Part shown: piece by piece, positions 42,031-50,798 of the stretch | How positions within the stretch are numbered: the stretch's first letter is position 1 | How the letters are laid out: each line of letters begins with the position of its first letter | Source of the DNA: JAMZMI01 sp049115715 | Lineage (GTDB): Bacteria; Bacteroidota; Bacteroidia; Cytophagales; Cyclobacteriaceae | Reading direction: 5' to 3' | Assembly (NCBI GenBank): GCA_049115715.1 | Contig: JAGDZQ010000003.1 | Coordinates: forward strand, 253,824 to 317,823 | Length of the DNA: 64,000 bases | Made by a program: the position numbers and the translations under genes | Notes under the pieces: generated by a model | Seen by the model: the letters and a program-made list of their open reading frames with translations, nothing else | What the model was told of the DNA's origin: nothing | Database searches by the model: none

Positions 42031-42807
42031 CTAGAATGATTCGATACAATTAATTGCTACAGGAATGATTGTCCCATCTGGGAGATTGCCACATTCCTCG
42101 TTGAACGACGCACCACTCGTATATTCAAATCCAAACAACAAGACCGCTGAAACCTTCACATTCTGAGACTGAAGTTGCTGAACAAGGGAGTCTTGAGGAG
42201 ATCTCACCGGCAATAGAATAATGTTATCATAATCATCAATATCATGCTCCGGCTGAATCCATTCGCCTCCTAAGGAACTCAGAATGCAATTCCCCGCCAC
42301 TATCCTGGCTTTTAGATTGCAATTTTCTGTTGTTAGCTCTGCCAAAGCCGGATCAATCTTAATCGCTTGAGAAGAGGTTTCATTGTGAACCGTGACCAAG
42401 GCATCTCTGGAGTAGGATTCATTTGCACTAAAGGCCTCACTGGCACTGAAACTCAAGGTATCTCTCACGATTGCTTCGCATAAGTCCCCATTGCCATTGT
42501 GAATTAAGTAAAGTTCCAAATCAAGAAGTCCGGAAGAGGGTACAAACGCAATGTTCCCATCCCACCACAGGTAGAACAGGTGATCTTCACATCCACCTGA
42601 GTACTCTACAATGACATCCCACTGATCGTTTCTAGGTGTAATGGCTATGATTCGATATGGATCGTTCGTAAAGGCATCTTTATCGGAGAGGTTATCCAAA
42701 TAGATAATATCATTTTCAGAAACCAAACCCTGACTATCCAGTCCTGTATCGTAACAGGATGTCAAAACAAATACTGAAATAAGAAATAGGATAAAATACT
42801 GTCGCAT
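42031..42807 (-). CDS. lipoprotein of unknown function
   Basis: The ATG at 42807 begins a lipoprotein leader (MRQYFILFLISVFVLTSCYD). The 258-residue product is acidic, with several Cys (SGGCEDHLFYLWW, LCEAIVRDTLSF, TTENCNLKARIVAGNC, FNEECGNLP) that could form disulfides outside the cytoplasm. I do not recognise a family. Isolated; 209 bases separate it from the convergent DUF4403 gene. Confidence 0.65.
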   Translation of the reverse strand: MRQYFILFLISVFVLTSCYDTGLDSQGLVSENDIIYLDNLSDKDAFTNDPYRIIAITPRNDQWDVIVEYSGGCEDHLFYLWWDGNIAFVPSSGLLDLELYLIHNGNGDLCEAIVRDTLSFSASEAFSANESYSRDALVTVHNETSSQAIKIDPALAELTTENCNLKARIVAGNCILSSLGGEWIQPEHDIDDYDNIILLPVRSPQDSLVQQLQSQNVKVSAVLLFGFEYTSGASFNEECGNLPDGTIIPVAINCIESF

Positions 42808-42892
42808 TTTTGAATTCAATTGCTCTTATGACCCAATAAGTATGAATTTGGTTGCGTCAACTGATGTACAAAAATAACAACATAGATGTGAG

Positions 42893-43168
42893 CTAAGACA
42901 ACTTCTGAATTTTTTCCAACAATAAAATTCTTCTTCTTTTCGATACTCTATCATAGATAGGTAATAGAACGGGATATAACATATATATGAAACCCGAAAT
43001 GCTAAGACCTAAGGCTATGCCTCTAAAAACCAATGCCATAGCAACCGAAAGAGTAATCACCAATGCAAAAGCAGCATCGCTTAGTGCTTCAACTCGTGTT
43101 TGGTTTTTCCCTATGTATCTGAAGTGTGGGTCTAAGTCAACTTCTTGATCTTTGAGTATTTTCCTCAC
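42893..43168 (-). pseudogene. internally deleted TMEM175-like (DUF1211) channel gene
   Basis: The first 38 residues (RYIGKNQTRVEALSDAAFAL then VITL) match the conserved first helix of bacterial TMEM175 potassium channels, which carry a V-E-A-F/L-S-D signature. The protein then jumps to a final helix (IALGLSISGFIYMLYPVLL) and basic tail (SKRRRILLLEK), omitting about 110 residues of the usual roughly 200. The frame stays open, so a short product could be made, but a channel is not possible with this layout. Confidence 0.55.
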
Positions 43169-43750
43169 TCTTTTAGAAAATATAAAAAAGATGGATCAAA
43201 CGGAATAGTGTGTGGAGGGACTTAAAATAATTCAATTACAAGATTCTATTGAAGGGTTGAGTTCTTGATATTGGGTCTATTTATCAGGTTGCACTTAAGT
43301 ATTTTACCCCTCAATTTACACTCTGAAGGTCATTGCAGCATGGAATCTCTCTTCCCATAGACGCCATACTGGCGTGACTAGGATAATGAAAACAAAGCTG
43401 ATTGATTATTCTGCTTCTTAAAATCTATGCATAGTACAATTGCTCCCAAGATTTTCCGCTTGATCCTAAAAAAGATACCACCAAGCAGAGCGAAGGCCTT
43501 ATAATAAAAAAGGGGCAAGAAACTTGCCCCTCAAAGAATCGATCCATAACTGGTTGGAATCGAACTTTTTGATCTGGGGTTTCACCAGATCATTTCACCG
43601 CCTAAAACTTTAATCAATACTGTGATTAGATAGCTGATTGAATCAATCACAATACGAAGATAGGGGAGCTAAACAGCAACACACCATCAATGTAGGTAAG
43701 CAGGAATTATCAAGTACGAATGGGAATAAAACATAGTTAAATATTCACGG
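43169..43750. other. long intergenic stretch with a candidate minus-strand RNA
   Basis: No gene is supported. A minus-strand terminator lies at 43504-43531. Immediately upstream on that strand are a perfect 7-bp hairpin (GATCTGG/CCAGATC, 43571-43591) and GTTCGATTCCAACC (43565-43552), which resembles the 3' part of a tRNA T-arm. The 5' T-stem half does not pair, so this is not an intact tRNA; it could be a decayed tRNA or an unknown small RNA. Confidence 0.35.
43504..43531 (-). terminator. strong terminator with no annotated gene upstream
   Basis: AGGGGCAAG (43511-43519) and CTTGCCCCT (43523-43531) form a perfect 9-bp stem. The T-run is on the minus strand (43506-43511 read as T), so it ends a leftward transcript that would come from 43532 or beyond. 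Confidence 0.75.
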
Positions 43751-46462
43751 ATGGTCTTCGAAAAAATCCCTTGCCCTTTCACATCCGGCTTGTCTTACTT
43801 ATTCGACTTGGTTTTGTTTACTTTGCGGCGCATCTTGAGAACAGATTTTACCAAAGTGAGTAGACTTGTCTTTATTTCCGTAATCTTCTTTTTTCTCTCC
43901 TCTCATGTAAACGCTCAGAATCTAAAAAGAATTTCCAAGCATTTTGAGAAAGGAGAGTTTGATAAGGCTAAAGAGCAAATTCGAAAAGGGCTTGATAAAG
44001 ATTCTACAAGTTTTGGGGTTCACTTTTTCGACGCGTGCTATTACCTCAACAATGAATTAAGCCAATACAATCTCGATTCGGCTCGAATTTCCATCAATAC
44101 AGCTCTTTATTTTCTCGAGGAGCATTCACAAGAGCAGGAAGAAAATTGGGCGAAGACCGAAAGACCGATTGACCATATTGATTCGCTAAAAACCGAAATC
44201 ATCAACTTGACTTTTGCACGGGAACTTGATTTTCTTTCAGTGAACTCTATGAATAAATTCATGGGTCTTTTTCCTGTCTCGCATCTAAATGATAGCGCTA
44301 TTTTCTTAAGGGACAGTATGGCCTATGAGCTGGCTCTGGATGAAGACAGCTGGCAAGCTTATGAGGATTATGGCAAGAACTACCCTGAATCGGTCTTTGC
44401 TAAAAGAGCAAGAGATAATTACGAAATACTCATATATAAAGATAAAACCAGAGATGGTTCTCTTGAAAGTTATCAGGGGTTTTTGAGAGACTTCCCAAGC
44501 ACTCCTTACAGAAGAGAGTCTGAAGAGGTGATTTTCCAGAAGATGACCTCTTCGCACAGAAAAGAGCACTATCAAAAATTCCTATCTCAGTACCCTAACT
44601 CACATCTAAAGAAAAAATGTGCAGACATCTTATACTATTTGCATAAAACAGATTCGTCTATCAGATTATCTGATTTGCTCTTGGTTCATCCTAACCCAGA
44701 TAGTCTAATTAAGATTAGTAATCTGGAAAGCCTCTCACTCACTCCTATTTTGTATGATGGAGGCTTTAGTGTAATGGATACAACTGGAGAAGTATTCTCT
44801 CACCTGAAGTATAGTCAACTCGACGGAGCTCTAAATTGTGGCAATGTCAATTCCGAATGGTTACGTGTTAAAACAGAAGACTCCTGGATCGCGGTAAACA
44901 GAAACGGAGACGAGCTAATCAAGGGTGTTCTTGCGATAAAAGAAGTTGGGAACGAGTTACTCTTTGTTCAAGCCATTGATAGATCCTACATCTTCCATAA
45001 GTCTGGTTTTTCTATAACATCATTTGAAATTACAGACGCTCGAATCATTTTCGACAGGTGGATCGCATTTCAGAAAGCTTCCAACTGGGGGATTATGTCC
45101 TTTACAGGGGAAGTTATCCTTCAGCCAAAATGGGATAACATCTTTCAGAAAGGGTCATTTGCAATTTTGGAGGATCAGAAAAAATTCGACCTCTTAAATG
45201 TTGACATATTAGAAAAAAGCCAATCCGAGCAGCAATTCTCAATGCCTTATTCAGACTTTGAGGTTTTAGGTGATACACTTTTTCTTGGTTTCGAGGGAGA
45301 TAAGGAAGCTCTGGTAGACAGGAACCTAGATGTACTGATACCTCTTCAGGATCATAGAATTTATCTGTCCAAGCCACTTTGGCATACCAAAAGCAATGAT
45401 CTTTTCTATGTCTATGAAAAAGAGAATAAGAAGTTATCGGATGAAGGGTTTTCCAATCTTATCATCAACGACACGTGGATTGCTAAGGCAAATGAAGGTG
45501 ACTGGACAATCAAAGGACTCCAGGATAGCATTTCGAGTCTTCTACTCCCTCTTGACTCTGTTTATTTCATAAGTGATTCTTTCGCTTATACATTGAAAGA
45601 GGACAGTGCGCATCTTTTTTTTAAAAATGGAGAAAGACACTTTTTGGAATCTAGTGTAGACTGTAAGCTACTTTCTAATCCAAATGACAAGGCTGCTTCA
45701 AGTTTTGCACTCATAAGTGATAAAACTGCAAAAACCATACTTAACGAATCTGGTGATGTAGTATTTGAGGGAAAAATGGATGACATCCGATACCTAAACG
45801 ATTCCTTGATCATTGTCAAAACCAAAGAAAAATATGGCATCTATCATTTGGGCAATCGCTTTTACCAAAGAGCTACTTACGACCTAATCAGCGAGGAAAA
45901 TGGACTTGCGCTGATTCTGAAAAATGGAAAAATCGGATGTCTTGATTTGACAAATGGCATTATCATTCCTGCGGTCTACCAATCTAAAATTGAACGCTTC
46001 TCTGAATATTACCTTGTCAGGAAAAATAATTTGAAGGGAGTGGTAAATGCAGAAAGCAAGATTGTTGTTCCTATCGAATATGATGAACTATTGATCTGGA
46101 ATGATAGCACATATTGGGCACAAAAGGATCAGCTATGGTCCCTCCTTACATTCAGCGGAGAAGCTATTCTTAAGGATATCACTGAGTTGAAAAAGTGGTC
46201 TGGATCACCTCAAAGTGACTTATACGTATTTGTACAAGAAGAAAAGCGTGGGATAGTACATCCAGAAAGAGGAATCATCATCCCTCCTGCTTACAATGAT
46301 ATCATCAACATTGGGACTGCCGACAACCCCATTTTCTTTGCTGAGGAACACCTCAGAACCGCAGAGTTCTATGTGGTCACGTATTTTAATGCCTTCGGGA
46401 AAACGATAAAGTCGCAAGCCTATCGTACGGATGAATATGAGATGATCTATTGTGATCAATAA
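43751..46462 (+). CDS. secreted WG-repeat protein
   Basis: The first ATG at 43751 gives 903 residues, but the likely signal peptide (RLVFISVIFFFLSSHVNAQN) starts about 35 residues in, where a GTG at 43857 is a plausible alternative. Residues about 60-330 are TPR-like helices (HFEKGEFDKAKEQIRKGLDK). From about residue 340 many WG-type repeats follow, seen as GIMSFTGEVILQPKWDNI, GCLDLTNGIIIPAVYQ, GVVNAESKIVVPIEYDEL and GIVHPERGIIIPPAYND. WG repeats make a propeller-like or solenoid surface of unknown function. Confidence 0.8.
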   Translation: MVFEKIPCPFTSGLSYLFDLVLFTLRRILRTDFTKVSRLVFISVIFFFLSSHVNAQNLKRISKHFEKGEFDKAKEQIRKGLDKDSTSFGVHFFDACYYLNNELSQYNLDSARISINTALYFLEEHSQEQEENWAKTERPIDHIDSLKTEIINLTFARELDFLSVNSMNKFMGLFPVSHLNDSAIFLRDSMAYELALDEDSWQAYEDYGKNYPESVFAKRARDNYEILIYKDKTRDGSLESYQGFLRDFPSTPYRRESEEVIFQKMTSSHRKEHYQKFLSQYPNSHLKKKCADILYYLHKTDSSIRLSDLLLVHPNPDSLIKISNLESLSLTPILYDGGFSVMDTTGEVFSHLKYSQLDGALNCGNVNSEWLRVKTEDSWIAVNRNGDELIKGVLAIKEVGNELLFVQAIDRSYIFHKSGFSITSFEITDARIIFDRWIAFQKASNWGIMSFTGEVILQPKWDNIFQKGSFAILEDQKKFDLLNVDILEKSQSEQQFSMPYSDFEVLGDTLFLGFEGDKEALVDRNLDVLIPLQDHRIYLSKPLWHTKSNDLFYVYEKENKKLSDEGFSNLIINDTWIAKANEGDWTIKGLQDSISSLLLPLDSVYFISDSFAYTLKEDSAHLFFKNGERHFLESSVDCKLLSNPNDKAASSFALISDKTAKTILNESGDVVFEGKMDDIRYLNDSLIIVKTKEKYGIYHLGNRFYQRATYDLISEENGLALILKNGKIGCLDLTNGIIIPAVYQSKIERFSEYYLVRKNNLKGVVNAESKIVVPIEYDELLIWNDSTYWAQKDQLWSLLTFSGEAILKDITELKKWSGSPQSDLYVFVQEEKRGIVHPERGIIIPPAYNDIINIGTADNPIFFAEEHLRTAEFYVVTYFNAFGKTIKSQAYRTDEYEMIYCDQ

Positions 46463-46563
46463 TACTTTCCTGTATCTTAACTAGAGCAACCTAAGTGTAA
46501 GTAATGAGATTTTAAATTCTACTGTGGAGGGAAGATTTCCTATGTGAATAAAATAACCAGACG

Positions 46564-46815
46564 ATGACAAGAGCAAGATTCAAACGGCTTTCATTAAAGG
46601 AAAAGGTGAAGTGGGTTTACTTCAACGGTGAGCTTATTACGTCTATTCGGTACTATAAATACAAGGTCAATCTGTACCTGATAGATCGTATCTATATTGA
46701 GCTATTTTATGACAATCTTCAAGATTTTGTGGAGAAAATTGAGGTTTTGGATCAGCAATCCAAGAGAATGAATTTTTACGCTGATCAGATCAAATTACCT
46801 GGTGATCTGTGCTAG
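46564..46815 (+). CDS. small conserved protein of unknown function
   Basis: 83 residues, basic, with a compact predicted fold (EKVKWVYFNGELITSIRYYK, VNLYLIDRIYIELFYDN). It looks like a small Bacteroidota-specific family sometimes found as a single gene. The last 21 bases overlap the convergent coaE end (46795-46815). No signal peptide. Confidence 0.6.
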   Translation: MTRARFKRLSLKEKVKWVYFNGELITSIRYYKYKVNLYLIDRIYIELFYDNLQDFVEKIEVLDQQSKRMNFYADQIKLPGDLC

Positions 46816-47406
46816 AAGAGCTTGATGTATTTTGAGAGATTGGGAAACAATCGATTGTTTTTCATCATTGTGAATAACATAATCTGATTTCCCTAACTTC
46901 TCAGAATCCGGCATTTGATTCCTGATAATTGCTCTAATATCATCCTCTGTTCGGTGGCTATCTCTACTTAAAACTCTAGCCGCTCTCATTTCTTCGGGAG
47001 CTGATACAAGTATGATCGCATCGAGCTCGGCATGAGAGCCACTCTCATAGAGCAAAGCGGCTTCTTTTAATGTATATGCAGATGTTTTATTTTCTTTCAT
47101 CCAGCGCTTATAGTCTGAGGAAACTTCCGGATGCACCAGTTCATTTAAGTTTTGGAGCAGTGACTTGTTCGAAAAAGCTTTCTTGGCTACCACCTGCCTG
47201 TTGAGTTGGCCCTCAGAATAGGCCTCAACACCAAACAATTCTGAAATTTTTTCTATGAGAACGGGACTGGTATTCATCAGTCCTTTCGCTCGAGAGTCTG
47301 CATCATACACAGGGATTCCCAAGACAGAAAAAATCTTAGCTACGGTACTCTTACCAGCGCCTATTCCACCGGTAATACCAACTTTAAGTGGGTTTTTATT
47401 CTCCAT
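46795..47406 (-). CDS. coaE: dephospho-CoA kinase
   Basis: CoaE phosphorylates dephospho-CoA in the last step of coenzyme A synthesis. The start MENKNPLKVGITGG at ATG 47406 is followed by the P-loop GGIGAGKSTVAKIFS. The conserved YDADSRAKGL region near residue 32, LVHPEVSSDYKRWM, and EAALLYESGSHAELDAIILV follow. Length of about 203 is normal. It is the last gene of the nusB-to-coaE run and overlaps ybbR slightly. Confidence 0.95.
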   Translation of the reverse strand: MENKNPLKVGITGGIGAGKSTVAKIFSVLGIPVYDADSRAKGLMNTSPVLIEKISELFGVEAYSEGQLNRQVVAKKAFSNKSLLQNLNELVHPEVSSDYKRWMKENKTSAYTLKEAALLYESGSHAELDAIILVSAPEEMRAARVLSRDSHRTEDDIRAIIRNQMPDSEKLGKSDYVIHNDEKQSIVSQSLKIHQALLAQITR

Positions 47407-48322
47407 ATTCAACCCTTACATGCTCAGGTTGCACCTCAACTTCGATGGCGTGCTCAGGGTAATAGATCAGCATGGCTAGTACAGATGAGTCTTTTTTGTT
47501 TAACATAGCCAGATCAGCCGTAATGGCAAAATCAGATGGTTTGAAGTCCTCCATTTTTGATGAGGCAATAGTAAACACAACATTTACTTCTTGTTGTGCT
47601 AAAAAGACTGAAGAGTCATTAGGAAAATTCACAGCTTCCACCTCAAGTAGCATTTCGATTTGCTCGAATTCTTCAACATCAAATTTAATATTGACGTTCT
47701 CTGGTATAGCACTTACTAAAGCCGCATCCGGAACAGACACCTCTACTATTTTATCAAAAGGATCATCTATCTCTCTCTCATCTGGTAGAATCGCATACGT
47801 GCTTCCAAGTGAATCCAAAAATGACTCTGGCCCTATTATTTCGATCGAATCAGGCTCTATTTTAATAGCTGAGGTGAGGCGATAGCCAGGCTCTAATGAT
47901 ACTCGGATCGAGTCTACTCGCAATCGTATTTTTCTTGTTTTCTTTTTCTCTATATTGATATAGAGCGTATCGGTAATCATGTAGTTGACTTCAAGCTCCG
48001 ATAGTTGGTCTGTAATTAGGGGGAAAATAGAAGACCTAGTGAAATAGCTAATTTCCGTAGGGTTTTCCAGGTCAATTTGGATAGGTTTGACGTTGAAGAA
48101 AAGAATGTTTTTAATTAGGTTCCATCCACCGCTGGACACATCAATCGTGACCTGATCTGGCAGTGGCTCCATTACAACGACACTGTCTTTGGCAAATTGG
48201 AACTCAACAGGGTAGTTAATTACAGCGTTGTAATCTTTGTTAAGTGCATTAAAAAACCAAAAGGTAGTGGCTCCAGCTAAAGAGAGCAACACTACCTTCC
48301 AGTTATTCAACAGTTCGTACAC
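47396..48322 (-). CDS. YbbR-like (CdaR) protein
   Basis: 308 residues: an N-terminal membrane anchor (NNWKVVLLSLAGATTFWFFN) followed by YbbR-type beta domains (VVMEPLPDQVTIDVSSGGWN, VDSIRVSLEPGYRLTS, PDSIEIIGPESFLDSLG). The start is a GTG. In Firmicutes CdaR regulates c-di-AMP cyclase; in Bacteroidota the gene is placed by convention between yajC and coaE and its role is not established. No cyclase gene lies adjacent. Confidence 0.85.
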   Translation of the reverse strand: MYELLNNWKVVLLSLAGATTFWFFNALNKDYNAVINYPVEFQFAKDSVVVMEPLPDQVTIDVSSGGWNLIKNILFFNVKPIQIDLENPTEISYFTRSSIFPLITDQLSELEVNYMITDTLYINIEKKKTRKIRLRVDSIRVSLEPGYRLTSAIKIEPDSIEIIGPESFLDSLGSTYAILPDEREIDDPFDKIVEVSVPDAALVSAIPENVNIKFDVEEFEQIEMLLEVEAVNFPNDSSVFLAQQEVNVVFTIASSKMEDFKPSDFAITADLAMLNKKDSSVLAMLIYYPEHAIEVEVQPEHVRVEYGE

Positions 48323-48332
48323 TATTTATATT

Positions 48333-48647
48333 TTACTTTTTTTCTTCTCCATAAGCTCTTTTGCTAGACTCAAGAGAAATTGAGCTTTTTTCAATTACAA
48401 GCTTGGTTCCCTTATCTATGTCCAGAGTGATAAGTGCATCATCTACGGAGGATACTTTCCCATGAATACCTCCCATGGTGACAATAGAATCCCCTTTCTT
48501 GATCGCTTCTATAAATTTTTTCTGATCTTTCTGTTTCTTCTGTTGTGGTCTGATGAAGAAGAAGTAGAAAATCGCGACCATACCTCCCAACATTAATAGT
48601 TGTGTCGGGTCGAATCCTCCTGCTTGGAGCAATAAAGTTTTAATCAT
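48333..48647 (-). CDS. yajC: preprotein translocase subunit YajC
   Basis: 104 residues with one membrane helix (LLMLGGMVAIFYFFFIRPQQ) and the standard YajC core KKQKDQKKFIEAIKKGDSIV then TMGGIHGKVSSVDD. YajC associates with SecDF and the SecYEG translocon. It is flanked by the DUF1573 and ybbR genes on the same strand with short gaps. Confidence 0.95.
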   Translation of the reverse strand: MIKTLLLQAGGFDPTQLLMLGGMVAIFYFFFIRPQQKKQKDQKKFIEAIKKGDSIVTMGGIHGKVSSVDDALITLDIDKGTKLVIEKSSISLESSKRAYGEEKK

Positions 48648-48667
48648 TTTTCTCTTAAATTATAAAA

Positions 48668-49192
48668 TTAAGAAGGGTCTTCAGCCTTCTTGTTTACGTT
48701 AGCCTTGATTCTCAAACGGCTGATTTTAGGATAAGTATTGGCCGTGATGGTAACTGTTTTGTTTTGGATACCAGGCTTTCCTTTACTATTGAAAACTACT
48801 TTGATTGAGCCTTCTTCTCCAATACCAATTGGTGCTTTTGGCCACTCAGGAACAGTACATCCACATGATCCTTTAGCATCTGCTATAATCAATGGAGCAT
48901 CTCCTACATTCTTAAATGTGAATATCTTTTCAACTTTGTCTCCCTCATTGATTGTACCAAAATCGTGGCTTTCTTCTGGGAATTCGAATGCTGGAATCGG
49001 GCCTTCTGGTTTAACTTCTGGCTCAGCTGAAGTTGAGTTTGTAGCTGGTTTTGGTGTTTTTTGAGCGTTTACCTGTTGCTCTAATTCAGCAATTTTCTCT
49101 TTGTACTCTTTTTCTTTTGCGCTAGTACCGCAGCTAAAGACTATGGCAACCATAGCTACCATAGCAATGAATGAAATCGTCTTATTAATCAT
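48668..49192 (-). CDS. DUF1573 lipoprotein
   Basis: The ATG at 49192 gives the lipobox leader MINKTISFIAMVAMVAIVFS with Cys following. A coiled segment (KEYKEKIAELEQQVNAQ) precedes a single DUF1573 immunoglobulin-like domain (KIFTFKNVGDAPLIIADAKG, then SCGCTVPEWP, then KPGIQNKTVTITANT). The family is widespread and of unknown function in Bacteroidota. A promoter -7 motif is present 33 bases upstream of the start, so it may head its own transcript within the run. Confidence 0.9.
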   Translation of the reverse strand: MINKTISFIAMVAMVAIVFSCGTSAKEKEYKEKIAELEQQVNAQKTPKPATNSTSAEPEVKPEGPIPAFEFPEESHDFGTINEGDKVEKIFTFKNVGDAPLIIADAKGSCGCTVPEWPKAPIGIGEEGSIKVVFNSKGKPGIQNKTVTITANTYPKISRLRIKANVNKKAEDPS

Positions 49193-49224
49193 AATCTTCT
49201 CTTGTTTAAATTCAATGATAAGGA

Positions 49225-49232
49225 CAAACTTA
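49225..49232 (-). promoter_or_regulatory. promoter -7 element upstream of the DUF1573 gene
   Basis: The minus strand reads TAAGTTTG, matching TAnnTTTG. The expected -33 TTG is only approximate (ATG at 49253-49251). It probably starts transcription of DUF1573, yajC, ybbR and coaE. Confidence 0.4.
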
Positions 49233-49294
49233 CAAAACCTATCAGTTTGCCATGTCATTTATATTCCTAATGATTTGTTAATGTAAGGAGGATA

Positions 49295-49594
49295 TCAATT
49301 GCTCTTGATCTGACTGATCAATCCATTGACATCATCAAGAAGCTTCTCAGCTTTCACTTTGGCATCTTTTACAATTTTCTCGCCTTCGGATTTTGCTTCA
49401 TTCTCAAAACTTTCTCCATGCTCGACTAGGTCTCCTAATAAATCCTCAAGTTGCTTCTTGTACTTATCTAATTTATAAGAAAGCTTGTCTCGCGTGTTAG
49501 TGCCCTTATCAGGTGCAAACAGGATACCTAGTACCCCTCCAACTGCGATTCCAAAAATCATGGCGAAAAATGAACTTCCAGAACTCTTACTCAT
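49295..49594 (-). CDS. YtxH domain protein
   Basis: 99 residues: an N-terminal glycine-rich membrane segment (FFAMIFGIAVGGVLGILFAP) with the YtxH pattern LFAPDKGTNTRDKLSYKLDK, then a charged coiled coil to the C-terminus. The family is linked to stress or envelope roles, with no defined activity. It starts eleven bases after the nusB stop and is part of the conserved run. Confidence 0.85.
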   Translation of the reverse strand: MSKSSGSSFFAMIFGIAVGGVLGILFAPDKGTNTRDKLSYKLDKYKKQLEDLLGDLVEHGESFENEAKSEGEKIVKDAKVKAEKLLDDVNGLISQIKSN

Positions 49595-49605
49595 AATTGT
49601 ATCTT

Positions 49606-50781
49606 TTATTTATTATCAATTAACCCTCTCCCGCTCTTTTTAATAACGCCTTCCGAAGTTAGCTGGTTTGACAGTACATCCAAAATCCCGTTAATAAATT
49701 GTTTGCTTTTTGGCGTAGAGTAATTTTTCGAAATCTCAATGAATTCGTTTATTGTCACTTTAACGGGAATACTGTGAAAGGTTATCATTTCTGCCAAAGA
49801 CATTCGCAAAATAATCAGATCCGTCATTGCAACTCGGCTGATATCCCAGTTTTTGGTCTTTTTGCTGATGATCTCATCCAGATCTTTTTCCCTCTTTATG
49901 GTTTCCTTAAACAGTCTTTTAAAGAAAAGAATATCATCATCTTCGTTTCTGCTTATCTCCTTTAGAGAGAGTGAATCTTCTACTTCTGGATCATAGTCCT
50001 GAATAGTTTTGACAACCAGACTTTTAATTATGGGTTGATTCTCTGTCCATCGTAAATCAAGAGATGAAAAGAAGTCGGCGATGGTTTCGTTTTTGAAAAT
50101 CAGCTTTTTGAAAACATAAACCACAGCATCCTTGTGATCAGCCCATGTTGGGGTTTCCTTCTTCTGATATGCGATCAGTGCCTCATCATTCTTGATAATA
50201 TCCTTATACCAGTCTCTAATGGTATCAATCTCTGACTGCCAGTCTGCTTTATGAGAAATCAAAGCTTGATTGAACGCCTCGAATTTCGTAAGTGCATCTA
50301 TAACAGGGTTTGAAATGAAGTGGTACCTCCAGTATGAAACTTTAGGGATATGTGCCTTATCCTTCTTTTCTTTTTCTTCTCTTTCGAGGTGCGAAAGCTC
50401 AACTGCGAAAGCAACGATTTTTAAATATAGCGTCTCTAGATTGGCCACATCATCTAACATGGTATTCTCGATACTTCTCAGCTCGGCCTCTAGCTCTACA
50501 TAATATTTGGTAATGTGCTCCTGAACCTTTTCCGCTATATCATCATCTACGACATCAGAAGAAACCACTTTTTTCAATGGCAAAAATTCGTTGTAGAGAC
50601 GAGCAGCAGATTTCCTACGGGCAGTAAAAATATCTGCATCAGCAAAATCGTCCTTGGCTGGGTCTGGGTAGTAATTAGACTCTAACTCTTCCCTGACAAC
50701 TTTTTTGATTGAACCTTGTGCCAAAAAATAGCTGTAAAGTGCCTGCATGGCTTTGACACGAAGAATCCGACGATTAAGCAT
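49606..50781 (-). CDS. nusB: transcription antitermination factor NusB, long form
   Basis: The 391-residue product has a Bacteroidota-style extended N-terminus (MLNRRILRVKAMQALYSYFL) and the NusB RNA-binding fold at the C-terminus (VAMTDLIILRMSLAEMITFH, VTINEFIEISKNYSTPKSKQ, FINGILDVL). NusB with NusE binds boxA RNA in rRNA antitermination. E. coli NusB is about 140 residues, so the middle about 220 residues are an insertion typical of the phylum and of unknown use. Confidence 0.92.
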   Translation of the reverse strand: MLNRRILRVKAMQALYSYFLAQGSIKKVVREELESNYYPDPAKDDFADADIFTARRKSAARLYNEFLPLKKVVSSDVVDDDIAEKVQEHITKYYVELEAELRSIENTMLDDVANLETLYLKIVAFAVELSHLEREEKEKKDKAHIPKVSYWRYHFISNPVIDALTKFEAFNQALISHKADWQSEIDTIRDWYKDIIKNDEALIAYQKKETPTWADHKDAVVYVFKKLIFKNETIADFFSSLDLRWTENQPIIKSLVVKTIQDYDPEVEDSLSLKEISRNEDDDILFFKRLFKETIKREKDLDEIISKKTKNWDISRVAMTDLIILRMSLAEMITFHSIPVKVTINEFIEISKNYSTPKSKQFINGILDVLSNQLTSEGVIKKSGRGLIDNK

Positions 50782-50798
50782 TTATATGAACGTTTTTG

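Noticed and set aside
43540..43640. Intact tRNA gene on the minus strand
   Set aside because: The T-stem 5' half does not pair and no acceptor stem could be formed.
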